From the NCBI GenBank assembly GCA_964534945.1, contig CAZHSB010000038.1:1-16235 (forward strand): a stretch of 16,235 bases of DNA. Direction: 5' to 3'. The position numbers were made by a program, and so were the translations under genes. The notes beneath the pieces are model-generated. The model was not told where the DNA came from and searched no databases. It worked only from the letters and a program-made list of their open reading frames with translations. Source of the DNA: CAZHFA01 sp964534945 (GTDB lineage Bacteria; Bdellovibrionota_C; UBA2361; CAKMMH01). Positions 1-7,218 of the stretch are shown piece by piece; within the stretch, counting starts at the first letter, position 1, and the number at the start of each line of letters is the position of its first letter.

Positions 1-1
1 T

Positions 2-73
2 TGGCCGGTCGCCAAGTGGTAAGGCACTGGATTCTGATTCCAGCATCCGCAGGTTCGAATCCTGCTCGGCCAG
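2..73 (+). tRNA. tRNA-Gln (anticodon CTG)
   Basis: A full cloverleaf can be folded. The acceptor stem is TGGCCGG (2-8) with TCGGCCA (66-72), ending in a G-T pair. The anticodon stem CTGGA/TCCAG encloses the loop TTCTGAT, giving anticodon CTG, which reads CAG (glutamine). The T arm contains GGTTCGAATCC. The discriminator base is G73. CCA is not encoded, since the next bases are TTC, so it must be added after transcription. Confidence 0.93.
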
Positions 74-443
74 TTCTTATAATTCATGCTTTTAGCATTA
101 GATTTTTATTCAATTTTATGATGCTAAAATATGAAAATCATTATCTTTGTTGAAGATTAGTTTTTGCTTGTTAAACTTAGGCGCATTATGCCTAAGATTT
201 ATGGAAAATTTTTACTTTTCTCACTTACTTTATATTGTTTTTTTTTACAAAAATATGTAGGATTTACTTCCAGACAGAAAGCTCTCATTTTAAAACTGAA
301 AATTTTTAAAACATGGTTTTTTTATCTTTTCTTTTAAGTAATTCTGTGTTACTTTAAGTTAGTTTAACTAAGCAGTTTTTAGTATGACTTTTTGTGTTGT
401 AGTAAAAAAGGAATTAACCTCTTGAAACATTAAGGATGTAAAT
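74..443. other. Gene-free stretch between tRNA-Gln and ftsZ
   Basis: About 370 very AT-rich bases with no credible reading frame. Three symmetric elements are visible. TTTTAGCAT (90-98) pairs with ATGCTAAAA (121-129) across a 22-nt loop. CTTAGGC (176-182) pairs with GCCTAAG (190-196) across a 7-nt loop and could be a weak terminator for the tRNA. TTAGTTTAACTAA (359-371) is a perfect 13-nt palindrome and a possible operator. No convincing -35/-10 pair stands out, although ftsZ transcription must start somewhere here or upstream. Confidence 0.5.
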
Positions 444-1601
444 ATGAATGATTTAACAGAAAAACTTAAGGCAAGCAAAGCCATTATTAAAGTATTTGGA
501 ATTGGTGGTGCAGGTGTTAATGCTGTTAATAATATGTTAACGTCAGGATTGGCAGGCGTAGAATTTTATGCAGCAAATACCGATGCGCAAGCATTATTGT
601 CTAGTAAGGCACCTGAAAAAATTCAAATAGGTGGAGAAGTAACTAAAGGTCTTGGCGCTGGTGCAGATCCTGATGTTGGTTATGCTGCTGCAAAAGAAAG
701 TGTTGAAGAAATCAGAAAAGCGTTAGAGGGCGCTGATATGGTTTTCATTACTGCTGGAATGGGTGGTGGAACAGGAACTTTGGGCGCATCTGTTGTAGCT
801 GAAGTTGCAAAAGAGATTGGTTGCTTGACAGTTGGTGTTGTTACAAAACCATTTTTGTTTGAGGGGAAAAGAAGATCTAAAAACGCAGATAGAGGAGTTG
901 AAGAATTAAAAAAGAGTGTTGATACATTAATTACAATTCCTAATCAAAGACTTCTTTCAATTGCGGGAAGAAATACATCTTTAATAGATACATTCAAAAA
1001 AGCTGACGATGTCTTATATCAAGCTGTAAAAGGAATAAGTGATTTAATTATATTTGAGGGGTTAGTAAATGTTGATTTTGCCGACGTTAGAGCCGTTATG
1101 TCAGAGATGGGAATGGCAATGATGGGAGCTGGTTCTGCTACAGGTGATAATCGTGCTGTTGAAGCTGCTGAGAAAGCAATTTCTAGTCCATTACTTGAAG
1201 ATATATCAATTCACGGTGCAAGAGGCGTCCTTATCAATATTACATCATCTCCTGATGTTACGTTGCAAGAAGTTAATGAAGCTGCAGAACTTATTCAAGC
1301 TGAAGCTCATGAAGATGCGAACATTATTTGGGGTATGGTAATTGATGAAAATTTAAAAGACGAAGTTCGAGTTACTGTAATTGCTACAGGGTTTGAAGGT
1401 GCTACAGATATGAAAAAATCTACAACGATTCAAACTTTAAGAGAAGAAAAACCATCTTTTTGGGGAGGACGTTCAAAGGTTTCGACTGAAAGTTCTCAAA
1501 TCTCAACTTCTGGAATAAGAGTAGGTAAGATTCCAGTTCTTGGTGGAGATAGTAACGAAAAGCATGAGATCCCAACTTTCCTTAGAAAAGATGCTGATTA
1601 A
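444..1601 (+). CDS. ftsZ: Cell division protein FtsZ
   Basis: Tubulin-like GTPase that polymerises into the Z-ring at mid-cell and recruits the division machinery. The 385-residue length is normal. Visible in order: GIGGAGVNAV (residues 19-28) near the first nucleotide-binding loop; N45-T-D; the tubulin signature GGGTGTL (107-113); the T7 catalytic loop NVDFAD (209-214), which completes the active site of the neighbouring subunit; a variable linker from about residue 325; and a C-terminal peptide EIPTFLRK (about 375-382) that matches the FtsA/ZipA-binding tail. The ATG is preceded by AAGGA at 432-436 with good spacing. One oddity is that the seventh signature residue is Leu113, where nearly all FtsZ proteins have Gly. 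No ftsA or ftsQ is adjacent. A hairpin terminator follows. Confidence 0.97.
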   Translation: MNDLTEKLKASKAIIKVFGIGGAGVNAVNNMLTSGLAGVEFYAANTDAQALLSSKAPEKIQIGGEVTKGLGAGADPDVGYAAAKESVEEIRKALEGADMVFITAGMGGGTGTLGASVVAEVAKEIGCLTVGVVTKPFLFEGKRRSKNADRGVEELKKSVDTLITIPNQRLLSIAGRNTSLIDTFKKADDVLYQAVKGISDLIIFEGLVNVDFADVRAVMSEMGMAMMGAGSATGDNRAVEAAEKAISSPLLEDISIHGARGVLINITSSPDVTLQEVNEAAELIQAEAHEDANIIWGMVIDENLKDEVRVTVIATGFEGATDMKKSTTIQTLREEKPSFWGGRSKVSTESSQISTSGIRVGKIPVLGGDSNEKHEIPTFLRKDAD

Positions 1602-1626
1602 TTTTAGTTTGTGTTTCTAGAGGAAT

Positions 1627-1670
1627 AAAAAAAGGGACGTGATGAAAATTTTATCACGCCCCTTTTTTTT
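1627..1670. terminator. Bidirectional Rho-independent terminator
   Basis: An A7 run, GGG and CGTGAT (1638-1643) pair with ATCACG (1653-1658), CCC and a T8 run, with one A-C mismatch. Symmetric A and T tracts let it act on both strands. It would end ftsZ on the plus strand and qmcA on the minus strand. Confidence 0.9.
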
Positions 1671-1693
1671 GTCATTAAAAATTTCTTTTAATT

Positions 1694-2605
1694 TTATTTT
1701 TTATCTTCATTAAAGATTTCTTTAATTCCTGCCAAACTCCCAAGAATTCCAGAAGTTTCTAAAGGAAGGAAAATTTTACTTGCATTGCCGTTTGCAATTT
1801 TTTCTAAAGATTCAAGATATTTTAGAGCGATTAAATCTTTATCAGGCTTTCCTTCATGGATCGCATGAAATACATTTAATATAGCAGAAGATTCTCCTGT
1901 TGCGATTGCAATTTTTCTGTATTTTTCAGCATCAGCGACTTGCTTGATTGCTTCAGCTTCACCTTGAGCTTTCTTGATTTGAGCTTCCATTTGTCCCTCA
2001 GCAATTAAAATTTGAGATGACTTTTCAGCTTCAGCTTCCAATACTTTTGCTCTCCTATATCTTTCAGCTTTCATTTGCTTATGCATCGCATCAGTAACAT
2101 CAGTAGGAGGTTCAATTCGCTTAATTTCGACACGTGTAACTTTTGTTCCCCATTTATCAGTTACTAAATCTAATTCTTTTTGAAGACGTGCATTTATTAA
2201 ATCTCTTGAGATTAACGATTCATCAAGAGTCATACTTCCTATCACATTTCTTAAATTAGTTTGCGCTAAATTAATAACAGATGCCCAAAAATTTGCGATA
2301 TTATACTTAAAATTAAAAGGATCTACGACTTCTAGAAAAACAACGGCATCAACAGTTACAACAACGTTGTCTTTTGTGATAACTTCTTGTGGTGGAACGT
2401 CAACAACTTGCTCTCGTAAATCTACCTTCATCGCAGTTTCTAAAAATGGAATTACGATTGCAAGTCCAGATTTTAAAATGCGATTAAACTTTCCAAGTCG
2501 TTCCACTAGAGCATTTTCATAAGGTCTAATGATTTTTACACCAGACACAATAAAAACAATGACAACTGCGCTTAATATAAAAGCAATAAATCCTAATCCT
2601 CCCAT
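1694..2605 (-). CDS. qmcA: SPFH/Band 7 (stomatin-like) membrane protein, QmcA type
   Basis: Inner-membrane scaffold protein of the stomatin/prohibitin superfamily. These proteins oligomerise in membrane microdomains and are linked to membrane quality control; the precise substrate is unknown. The 303 residues start with one hydrophobic segment (about 3-24). A Band 7 domain follows (about 25-185), with KIIRPYENALVERLGKF, DVPPQEVITKDNVVVTVDAVV and RVEIKRIEPP, which is typical of paraslipins. After it comes a long charged helix rich in Ala/Glu/Lys (about 175-240), the usual coiled-coil region. The gene starts 2 nt after the nfeD stop, and its AAGGAG ribosome site lies inside the end of nfeD, so the two are probably translationally coupled. 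Pairing with NfeD is classical for this family. Confidence 0.92.
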   Translation of the reverse strand: MGGLGFIAFILSAVVIVFIVSGVKIIRPYENALVERLGKFNRILKSGLAIVIPFLETAMKVDLREQVVDVPPQEVITKDNVVVTVDAVVFLEVVDPFNFKYNIANFWASVINLAQTNLRNVIGSMTLDESLISRDLINARLQKELDLVTDKWGTKVTRVEIKRIEPPTDVTDAMHKQMKAERYRRAKVLEAEAEKSSQILIAEGQMEAQIKKAQGEAEAIKQVADAEKYRKIAIATGESSAILNVFHAIHEGKPDKDLIALKYLESLEKIANGNASKIFLPLETSGILGSLAGIKEIFNEDKK

Positions 2606-2607
2606 AA

Positions 2608-3042
2608 TTATATCTCCTTTGAAACAATTAATTTTACACCAGAAATTTCTTTAATAAGGACCTTTGTATCCTTAGCAATTTGACCATGATCTTCACTCGT
2701 AGCTGCCCATTCTTCGCCTTTTACTGTGATAGCGCCAGATCCAAACTCTGGAATTTCTTTAATTACGATTCCTATCAAGCCAAGAAGCCTTTCCGAGTTT
2801 GCTATTCGGGGAGAGCTTTTAGACTTTTTCTTTAACATAAAAAATAGAATTGTCATACTACTTACAATACAAAATGCTGACCATTGAATGCTCGCGCCTA
2901 ATCCTACAGCTGCACACATAGCTGATATCGTGCAAGAAATACCAAAAAATAACAATACAAATGTTCCTGTAAGCATTTCTGCTATGAACAATACTGCTGC
3001 AAAAAAGAACCAGATATGCCAAGCTAAAATTACGTTTTCCAT
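2608..3042 (-). CDS. NfeD-family membrane protein, short YbbJ type
   Basis: Short NfeD protein of 144 residues: about three hydrophobic segments (approximately 7-30, 32-50 and 52-70), a basic stop KKKSKSS, then a small beta-rich OB-fold domain (about 82-144). That domain contains LLGLIGIVIKEI, GAITVKGEEWAA and TKVLIKEISGVKLIV, the standard NfeD C-terminal pattern. NfeD proteins partner with SPFH proteins and are thought to stabilise or organise them. Here it is the first gene of a two-gene minus-strand operon with the SPFH gene. The ATG has GAGGA upstream on the minus strand. It is divergent from the yggU-like gene, with 77 bp between them. Confidence 0.88.
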   Translation of the reverse strand: MENVILAWHIWFFFAAVLFIAEMLTGTFVLLFFGISCTISAMCAAVGLGASIQWSAFCIVSSMTILFFMLKKKSKSSPRIANSERLLGLIGIVIKEIPEFGSGAITVKGEEWAATSEDHGQIAKDTKVLIKEISGVKLIVSKEI

Positions 3043-3052
3043 ATATCCTCAT

Positions 3053-3081
3053 TTGTAAAATATCAATACATCGCTTATAAT
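3053..3081 (+). promoter_or_regulatory. Predicted promoter for the yggU-like gene
   Basis: TTGTAA (3053-3058) and a perfect TATAAT (3076-3081) are separated by 17 nt. Transcription would start near 3088, about 30 nt before the ATG at 3120. The -10 overlaps a 16-bp palindrome (3077-3092), listed separately. Confidence 0.6.
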
Positions 3082-3092
3082 GCTAGCATTAT
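3077..3092. repeat. 16-bp perfect palindrome overlapping a -10 box
   Basis: ATAATGCTAGCATTAT is its own reverse complement. It lies between the divergent nfeD and yggU-like genes and covers most of the plus-strand TATAAT box plus the likely start site. A dimeric repressor operator is a reasonable reading, but no cognate regulator is in the window. Confidence 0.5.
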
Positions 3093-3119
3093 TTTTTTTT
3101 ATAAAAAAGAGTTTTTCCC

Positions 3120-3425
3120 ATGTGTGACTATATAAAAGAAACAGAAGATGGTGTGATTGTGTCCTTTTATATACAAGCAGGAGCTTCCAAATCACGGATA
3201 ATCGGTGAATTTAGAGATATGTTAAAATTACAGATCATGTCTCCTCCAGTAGATGGAAAAGCGAATATAGAAATTATAAAATTTTTATCAAAGATTCTAG
3301 GCATTTCGAAATCGAAAATAAAAATTTTAAAAGGGGAAAGGCAAAAAATAAAAAATATAGAGATTTTGGGATATCTTAAGAAAGATTTCCTTATTCGTCT
3401 TGAAGATTTTATAGATAATGATTAA
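3120..3425 (+). CDS. DUF167/UPF0235 (YggU-family) protein
   Basis: Small soluble protein of 101 residues; the family's biochemical role is unknown. The family signature is complete: the N-terminal strand VIVSFYIQAGASKSRIIG (about 13-30), LKLQIMSPPVDGKAN (about 35-49), FLSKILGISKSKIKILKGE (about 54-72) and a Lys/Arg-rich turn after it. The invariant P-P-V-D-G-K-A-N block is intact. The start is the first ATG after the predicted promoter, but the ribosome site is weak. It is probably transcribed with the following FmdB-type gene, 50 nt downstream. Confidence 0.88.
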   Translation: MCDYIKETEDGVIVSFYIQAGASKSRIIGEFRDMLKLQIMSPPVDGKANIEIIKFLSKILGISKSKIKILKGERQKIKNIEILGYLKKDFLIRLEDFIDND

Positions 3426-3475
3426 ATTAAAAAATTGTTGAAAAAAGAATTTTTATTTTATTAGGTAGTTTTGTT

Positions 3476-3721
3476 ATGCCAATTTATGAATATGAATGTC
3501 CAATTTGTGGAAGATTTGAAGTGTTTCAAAAAATTACAGATGAAAACTTAAAAGAATGTCCAAAGTGTAAAGAGAAAGGAAAAAGCATTCCCGTTGAAAA
3601 ATTAATTTCAGAGTCTAGTTTTGTCCTCAAGGGAACGGGGTGGTATGAAACAGATTATGGAAAAGGGGCACACTCATCAAAATCTTGTGGTTGTAACGGG
3701 CATTGTAAGCATTCATCTTAA
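3476..3721 (+). CDS. FmdB-family zinc-ribbon protein
   Basis: Putative regulatory or structural zinc-ribbon protein of 81 residues. It begins MPIYEYECPICG and has a second knuckle CPKC at about residues 28-31, giving the standard Cys4 zinc site. The segment KLISESSFVLKGTGWYETDYG (about 42-62) is the conserved FmdB tail. The C-terminus adds a Cys/His-rich stretch, SCGCNGHCKH, seen in several family members and possibly a second metal site. No function is firmly established for short FmdB proteins. It is convergent with the recO-like gene and separated from it by only 24 bp. Confidence 0.9.
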   Translation: MPIYEYECPICGRFEVFQKITDENLKECPKCKEKGKSIPVEKLISESSFVLKGTGWYETDYGKGAHSSKSCGCNGHCKHSS

Positions 3722-3745
3722 ATTAGAATTTATGTGAAGTCTCCT

Positions 3746-4333
3746 TTATTTTCTTTTTGTTGGAAGTAATTCTTTTAGCGCTTGAGTGCTCTTTAATTTT
3801 CGTTCAAGAATTCGTTCAATTTTTTCTAATAAGTTTAGAAGATTATTTTTTGATGCAGGTTTTTTTAATAGTTTATTTTCGAATCCTAAAACGGAAAGTA
3901 AAGAAAATAAAGTATCATATAAAATTTTAAGAATTTTTAAATTTTCTTGTTCTTCTTCTATTTTTAATATGGCAGATTTTAATAATTTATATGTTCCACA
4001 TGTAACGTCATCTTCTTTTATTAAAAGATCAAAAACTTCAAATAATGTTGTTGTTGCGCAAAATTTTGTAAAATCTTTTCGTAAATTTTTAGGACTTAAA
4101 ATAAAATTAAAGTCTTTTAGCTTTTTTAGCGAACTATCTGAATCAGTAAATTCAAGAGAACATATATCAAAAATTTCAAAAATCCCCGTATTCTTTTTGG
4201 CACTTGCAAAGTAAAGGGAGATCTTTTTATCTTCTAAGGTTAATGTATCGAAAACCAATGCATGATCTCCAGATTGTGAACATCTTATAATTATTCCTTC
4301 GGTTGATTTTGTAAAAACATTGTTTTTTTTCAT
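3746..4333 (-). CDS. recO: RecO-like DNA repair protein, short and divergent
   Basis: Likely the recombination mediator RecO, which with RecR helps load RecA on SSB-coated single strands. The N-terminal segment TEGIIIRCSQSGDHALVFDTLT (about 10-31), followed by KKISLYFASAKK, matches the RecO OB-fold pattern (I-V-L-R, then a D/E-x-x-x-V-x-x-L-T strand, then a G/S-x-x-x-K turn). The rest is helical and Leu/Lys-rich, as in the RecO helical domain. At 195 residues it is shorter than typical RecO (about 240), and no CxxC zinc-finger pair is visible. The identification rests mainly on the first 60 residues. The gene is divergent from grpE across 86 bp. Confidence 0.62.
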   Translation of the reverse strand: MKKNNVFTKSTEGIIIRCSQSGDHALVFDTLTLEDKKISLYFASAKKNTGIFEIFDICSLEFTDSDSSLKKLKDFNFILSPKNLRKDFTKFCATTTLFEVFDLLIKEDDVTCGTYKLLKSAILKIEEEQENLKILKILYDTLFSLLSVLGFENKLLKKPASKNNLLNLLEKIERILERKLKSTQALKELLPTKRK

Positions 4334-4352
4334 AAAAATTAATGCGATTTCC

Positions 4353-4381
4353 TTGAAAGGTATTTTTTAGATGATTATAAA
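4353..4381 (+). promoter_or_regulatory. Predicted grpE promoter
   Basis: TTGAAA (4353-4358) and TATAAA (4376-4381) are separated by exactly 17 nt, a good sigma-70 match, with the start near 4388. The -35 sits within CTTGAAA, the -35 core of sigma-32 promoters, but no CCCCAT-like -10 follows. No CIRCE element is present. The opposite strand of the same AT block reads TATAAT (4379 down to 4374), a possible -10 for the recO-like gene. Confidence 0.6.
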
Positions 4382-4419
4382 ATAAAAGGTACGATTTTGA
4401 CATATTAAAAGGATCTTTT

Positions 4420-5010
4420 ATGGTACATAAAAAAGGAAAACCTTCTGAGAGTTTAGAAGATTTAGATATAAAGGTAGATAGGGATATAGATGATTTAGAC
4501 GCCATCGAAAAAGAAGATAAGAAAGATAAGAAAATATTAGAGCTTGAAGAAAAAGTTAAGTCATTAACAAGCGAGGCAGAGAACGCAAAAGAAAAATATT
4601 TGATGGCTTTGGCTGATTTAGAAAACTTTAAAAAGAGATCAAGTAAGGAAAGATCAGAACTTCTAAAGTATCAAGGAGAATCAATTTTAGTTGATATCAT
4701 AGAAGTGTTAGATAATTTAGATCGTGCTTTAGAGCATAGCAATTCGCAAAACACGACTGAAGATAGCTTAAGGTCTGGCCTTGAGTTGGTGCAAAAGCAG
4801 TTTGTTGATGTGTTGTCAAAATGGGACGTCAAATCGGAGAATTCTGTGGGAGAAATGTTTGATCCGCAAAAGCATAATGCTTTAAGTCGTGTTGCGTCTA
4901 ATGATGTAAAGGCAAATGAAATTATTAGTGAAGTGAAGAAACTTTATTATTATAAGGACAAAATTTTACGTCATGCGCAAGTTGTTGTTTGTTCTGGTAA
5001 TGCAGAATAA
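4420..5010 (+). CDS. grpE: Nucleotide exchange factor GrpE
   Basis: Co-chaperone that releases ADP from DnaK, acting as a dimer in the cytoplasm. The 196 residues comprise an acidic/basic disordered head (about 1-35), a long coiled-coil dimerisation helix (about 36-75, with LEEKVKSL and the hallmark YLMALADLENFKKRS), the four-helix-bundle region with LVDIIEVLDNLDRALEH (about 88-104), and a C-terminal beta wing with MFDPQKHNAL (about 146-155) and ILRHAQVVV. All key GrpE signatures are present. The ATG at 4420 has AAAAGGA upstream. It lies just ahead of dnaK (102 bp), in the usual heat-shock order. Confidence 0.96.
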   Translation: MVHKKGKPSESLEDLDIKVDRDIDDLDAIEKEDKKDKKILELEEKVKSLTSEAENAKEKYLMALADLENFKKRSSKERSELLKYQGESILVDIIEVLDNLDRALEHSNSQNTTEDSLRSGLELVQKQFVDVLSKWDVKSENSVGEMFDPQKHNALSRVASNDVKANEIISEVKKLYYYKDKILRHAQVVVCSGNAE

Positions 5011-5112
5011 AGATTTTTGGTTCTTTTTATATCATCTTCTTGATTAGTTTTAATTTGATGATTATTAAGATAAGTTGTTTGAGAAAAAATAATAAAAAAG
5101 AGAGGATTTTTT

Positions 5113-7047
5113 ATGGGAAAAATAATTGGTATAGATTTAGGAACGACAAATTCATGTGTCGCAGTTATGGAGGGTGGTTCTGCTACTGTTATTTCGAATG
5201 CAGAGGGTACAAGGACAACACCATCTGTTGTTGCTGTCACTGATTCAAAAGAAAGATTAGTTGGGCAAATTGCTAAAAGACAAGCAGTAACTAATCCCAA
5301 AAATACTATTTTTGCAGTTAAGAGATTGATTGGAAGAAAGTATGATGCAGAGGAAGTTACTAGAGCAAAGAAAGTTTTACCTTATGAGTTGATCGCTGCA
5401 AAAAATGGTGATGCTTGGGTAAAGCTTGGTGGGGAAGATAAAAGTCCGCAAGAGATTTCTGCTATGATTTTAGGCAAAATGAAACAATCTGCTGAAGATT
5501 ATTTGGGAGAGACAGTAACTGATGCTGTTATTACAGTGCCTGCATATTTTAATGATGCCCAAAGGCAAGCTACAAAAGATGCTGGAAAGATTGCGGGGTT
5601 AAATGTTCAAAGAATTATAAATGAGCCAACTGCAGCAGCGCTTTCTTATGGAATGGAAAAAAGTGGAGAAAAAACAATAGCTGTGTTTGATTTAGGTGGT
5701 GGTACTTTTGATATTTCAATTTTGGAATTAGCTGAAGGAGTTTTTGAAGTAAAATCTACTAATGGTGATACTTATTTAGGTGGTGAAGATTTTGATTTAA
5801 GAATTGTGGATTATTTAGCAGATGAATTTAAGAAAGATCAAGGAATTGATCTAAGAAGCGATACGATGGCGCTTCAAAGATTAAAAGAAGCTGCCGAGAA
5901 AGCAAAACACGAGCTTTCTTCTGCGATAGAAACGGATATAAATTTACCATTTATAACTGCTGATGCAACTGGTCCAAAGCATTTAAATGTGAAATTAAGT
6001 CGTGCAAAATTAGAGCAACTTTGTTCTGATTTGTTAGATAGATTAGATGGCCCTTGTAGGACAGCATTAAAAGATGCAAATATATCCATTTCTGATATTC
6101 ATGATGTTGTATTAGTAGGCGGAATGACTCGTATGCCTGCTGTGCAAGAGAGAGTAAAGAAAATATTTGGAAAGGAAGCTTCTAAGAATGTTAATCCTGA
6201 TGAGGCTGTTGCAATTGGTGCCGCAATTCAAGGCGGAGTATTACAAGGTGATGTAAAAGATGTTCTTTTGTTAGATGTAACTCCACTTAGTTTAGGAATT
6301 GAAACTTATGGTGGTGTGTTTACAAAATTGATAGATAAGAATACGACAATCCCTGTTGAAAAATCGCAAGTTTTTTCAACTGCTGCTGATAATCAACCTG
6401 CGGTATCGATACATGTTCTTCAAGGTGAAAGAGAAATGGCAACGGATAATAAAACGTTAGGAAGGTTTGAGCTTGTTGGTATTCCACCTGCTCCAAGAGG
6501 TATTCCTCAAATCCAAGTAACCTTTAAGATAGATAGTAATGGTATTGTAGCTGTGTCCGCAAAAGATTTGGGTACGGGTAAAGAACAATCTATTACGATT
6601 ACGGCTTCTTCTGGTCTTAGCGATGATGAGATTGATAAGATGGTAAAAGATGCCGAACTTCATTCAGAGGAAGACAAGAATAAGAAAGAATCTGTAGAAG
6701 CAAAAAATAATCTTGATAATTTAGTTTATTCTACAGAAAAATCGATTAAGGATTTAGAGGGGAAACTTTCGAATCAAGATAAAGAGTCTTTAGAAAAAGA
6801 ACTTGCAAATGCAAAGAAAGTTTTAGAGACATCTTCTTCGGATAAGAAAGCATTGACCGATGCTTATGAATCTTTGATGAAATCGAGTCACAAACTTTCT
6901 GAAGAAATGTATAAGAATGCTTCTGCTCAAGCAAATCAAGGATCCCAAGCTTCAGAGGGAGCAAGTCAATCTACGCAATCTGCACAAGCAGAAAATAAAA
7001 AGTCAGATGATGATGTAGTTGATGTAGACTTTGAAGAGATGAAATAA
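5113..7047 (+). CDS. dnaK: Molecular chaperone DnaK (Hsp70)
   Basis: ATP-driven Hsp70 chaperone that works with DnaJ and GrpE on unfolded proteins. The 644 residues are full length. The nucleotide-binding domain shows IGIDLGTTNSCVAV (5-18), VFDLGGGTFDISIL (about 195-208) and VVLVGGMTRMPAVQ (about 335-348). The linker DVLLLDVTPLSLGIE (about 383-397) leads to the substrate-binding domain, then a helical lid and a polar tail ending DDVVDVDFEEMK, the usual EEVD-like bacterial ending. The segment around residues 55-85 (VGQIAKRQAVTNPKNTIFAV) contains the insert characteristic of Gram-negative Hsp70s. AGAGGA precedes the ATG. A weak promoter, TTGATT (5040-5045)-N17-TATTAA (5063-5068), may add internal transcription. 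A strong terminator follows, so dnaJ is not co-transcribed from here. Confidence 0.98.
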   Translation: MGKIIGIDLGTTNSCVAVMEGGSATVISNAEGTRTTPSVVAVTDSKERLVGQIAKRQAVTNPKNTIFAVKRLIGRKYDAEEVTRAKKVLPYELIAAKNGDAWVKLGGEDKSPQEISAMILGKMKQSAEDYLGETVTDAVITVPAYFNDAQRQATKDAGKIAGLNVQRIINEPTAAALSYGMEKSGEKTIAVFDLGGGTFDISILELAEGVFEVKSTNGDTYLGGEDFDLRIVDYLADEFKKDQGIDLRSDTMALQRLKEAAEKAKHELSSAIETDINLPFITADATGPKHLNVKLSRAKLEQLCSDLLDRLDGPCRTALKDANISISDIHDVVLVGGMTRMPAVQERVKKIFGKEASKNVNPDEAVAIGAAIQGGVLQGDVKDVLLLDVTPLSLGIETYGGVFTKLIDKNTTIPVEKSQVFSTAADNQPAVSIHVLQGEREMATDNKTLGRFELVGIPPAPRGIPQIQVTFKIDSNGIVAVSAKDLGTGKEQSITITASSGLSDDEIDKMVKDAELHSEEDKNKKESVEAKNNLDNLVYSTEKSIKDLEGKLSNQDKESLEKELANAKKVLETSSSDKKALTDAYESLMKSSHKLSEEMYKNASAQANQGSQASEGASQSTQSAQAENKKSDDDVVDVDFEEMK

Positions 7048-7062
7048 AGCTTAAAAATTTTT

Positions 7063-7114
7063 AAGGAGCAAAAAAGATACGATTAGATAAATACGTATAT
7101 TTTTTGCTCCTTTT
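7063..7114 (+). terminator. Rho-independent terminator of dnaK
   Basis: AAGGAGCAAAAAA (7063-7075) pairs with TTTTTTGCTCCTT (7100-7112), 13 bp without mismatch. After one mismatch, five more pairs follow (ATACG/CGTAT) around a 12-nt loop. The trailing T run completes the signal. It would isolate grpE-dnaK from the downstream cassette. Confidence 0.92.
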
Positions 7115-7149
7115 ATTGTTTTTGCATTCTTGTTTATTGAAAATAAGAC

Positions 7150-7178
7150 TTGATAATTTTTTTACTACTAGTTAACAT
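7150..7178 (+). promoter_or_regulatory. Possible promoter of the restriction-modification cassette
   Basis: TTGATA (7150-7155) and TAACAT (7173-7178) are separated by 17 nt, matching five and four consensus bases. The implied start is near 7185, 34 nt before the first methyltransferase ATG. In AT-rich DNA this quality of match is common, so the call is tentative. Confidence 0.35.
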
Positions 7179-7218
7179 GAATTCGTAGGTATAGTTTTTG
7201 AAACTTAGAAATTAATAG

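Noticed and set aside
1144..1341. Reading frame of 65 codons inside ftsZ
   Set aside because: It lies wholly within a convincing gene in another frame and shows no domain or ribosome site.
3786..4214. 142-codon plus-strand frame opposite the recO-like gene
   Set aside because: The composition is Phe/Ser/Lys-rich, as expected from the complement of an AT-rich gene. The minus strand has family signatures and a better start.
4397..4402. Perfect TTGACA upstream of grpE
   Set aside because: A -10 at normal spacing would fall on the grpE start codon at 4420, and none is there.
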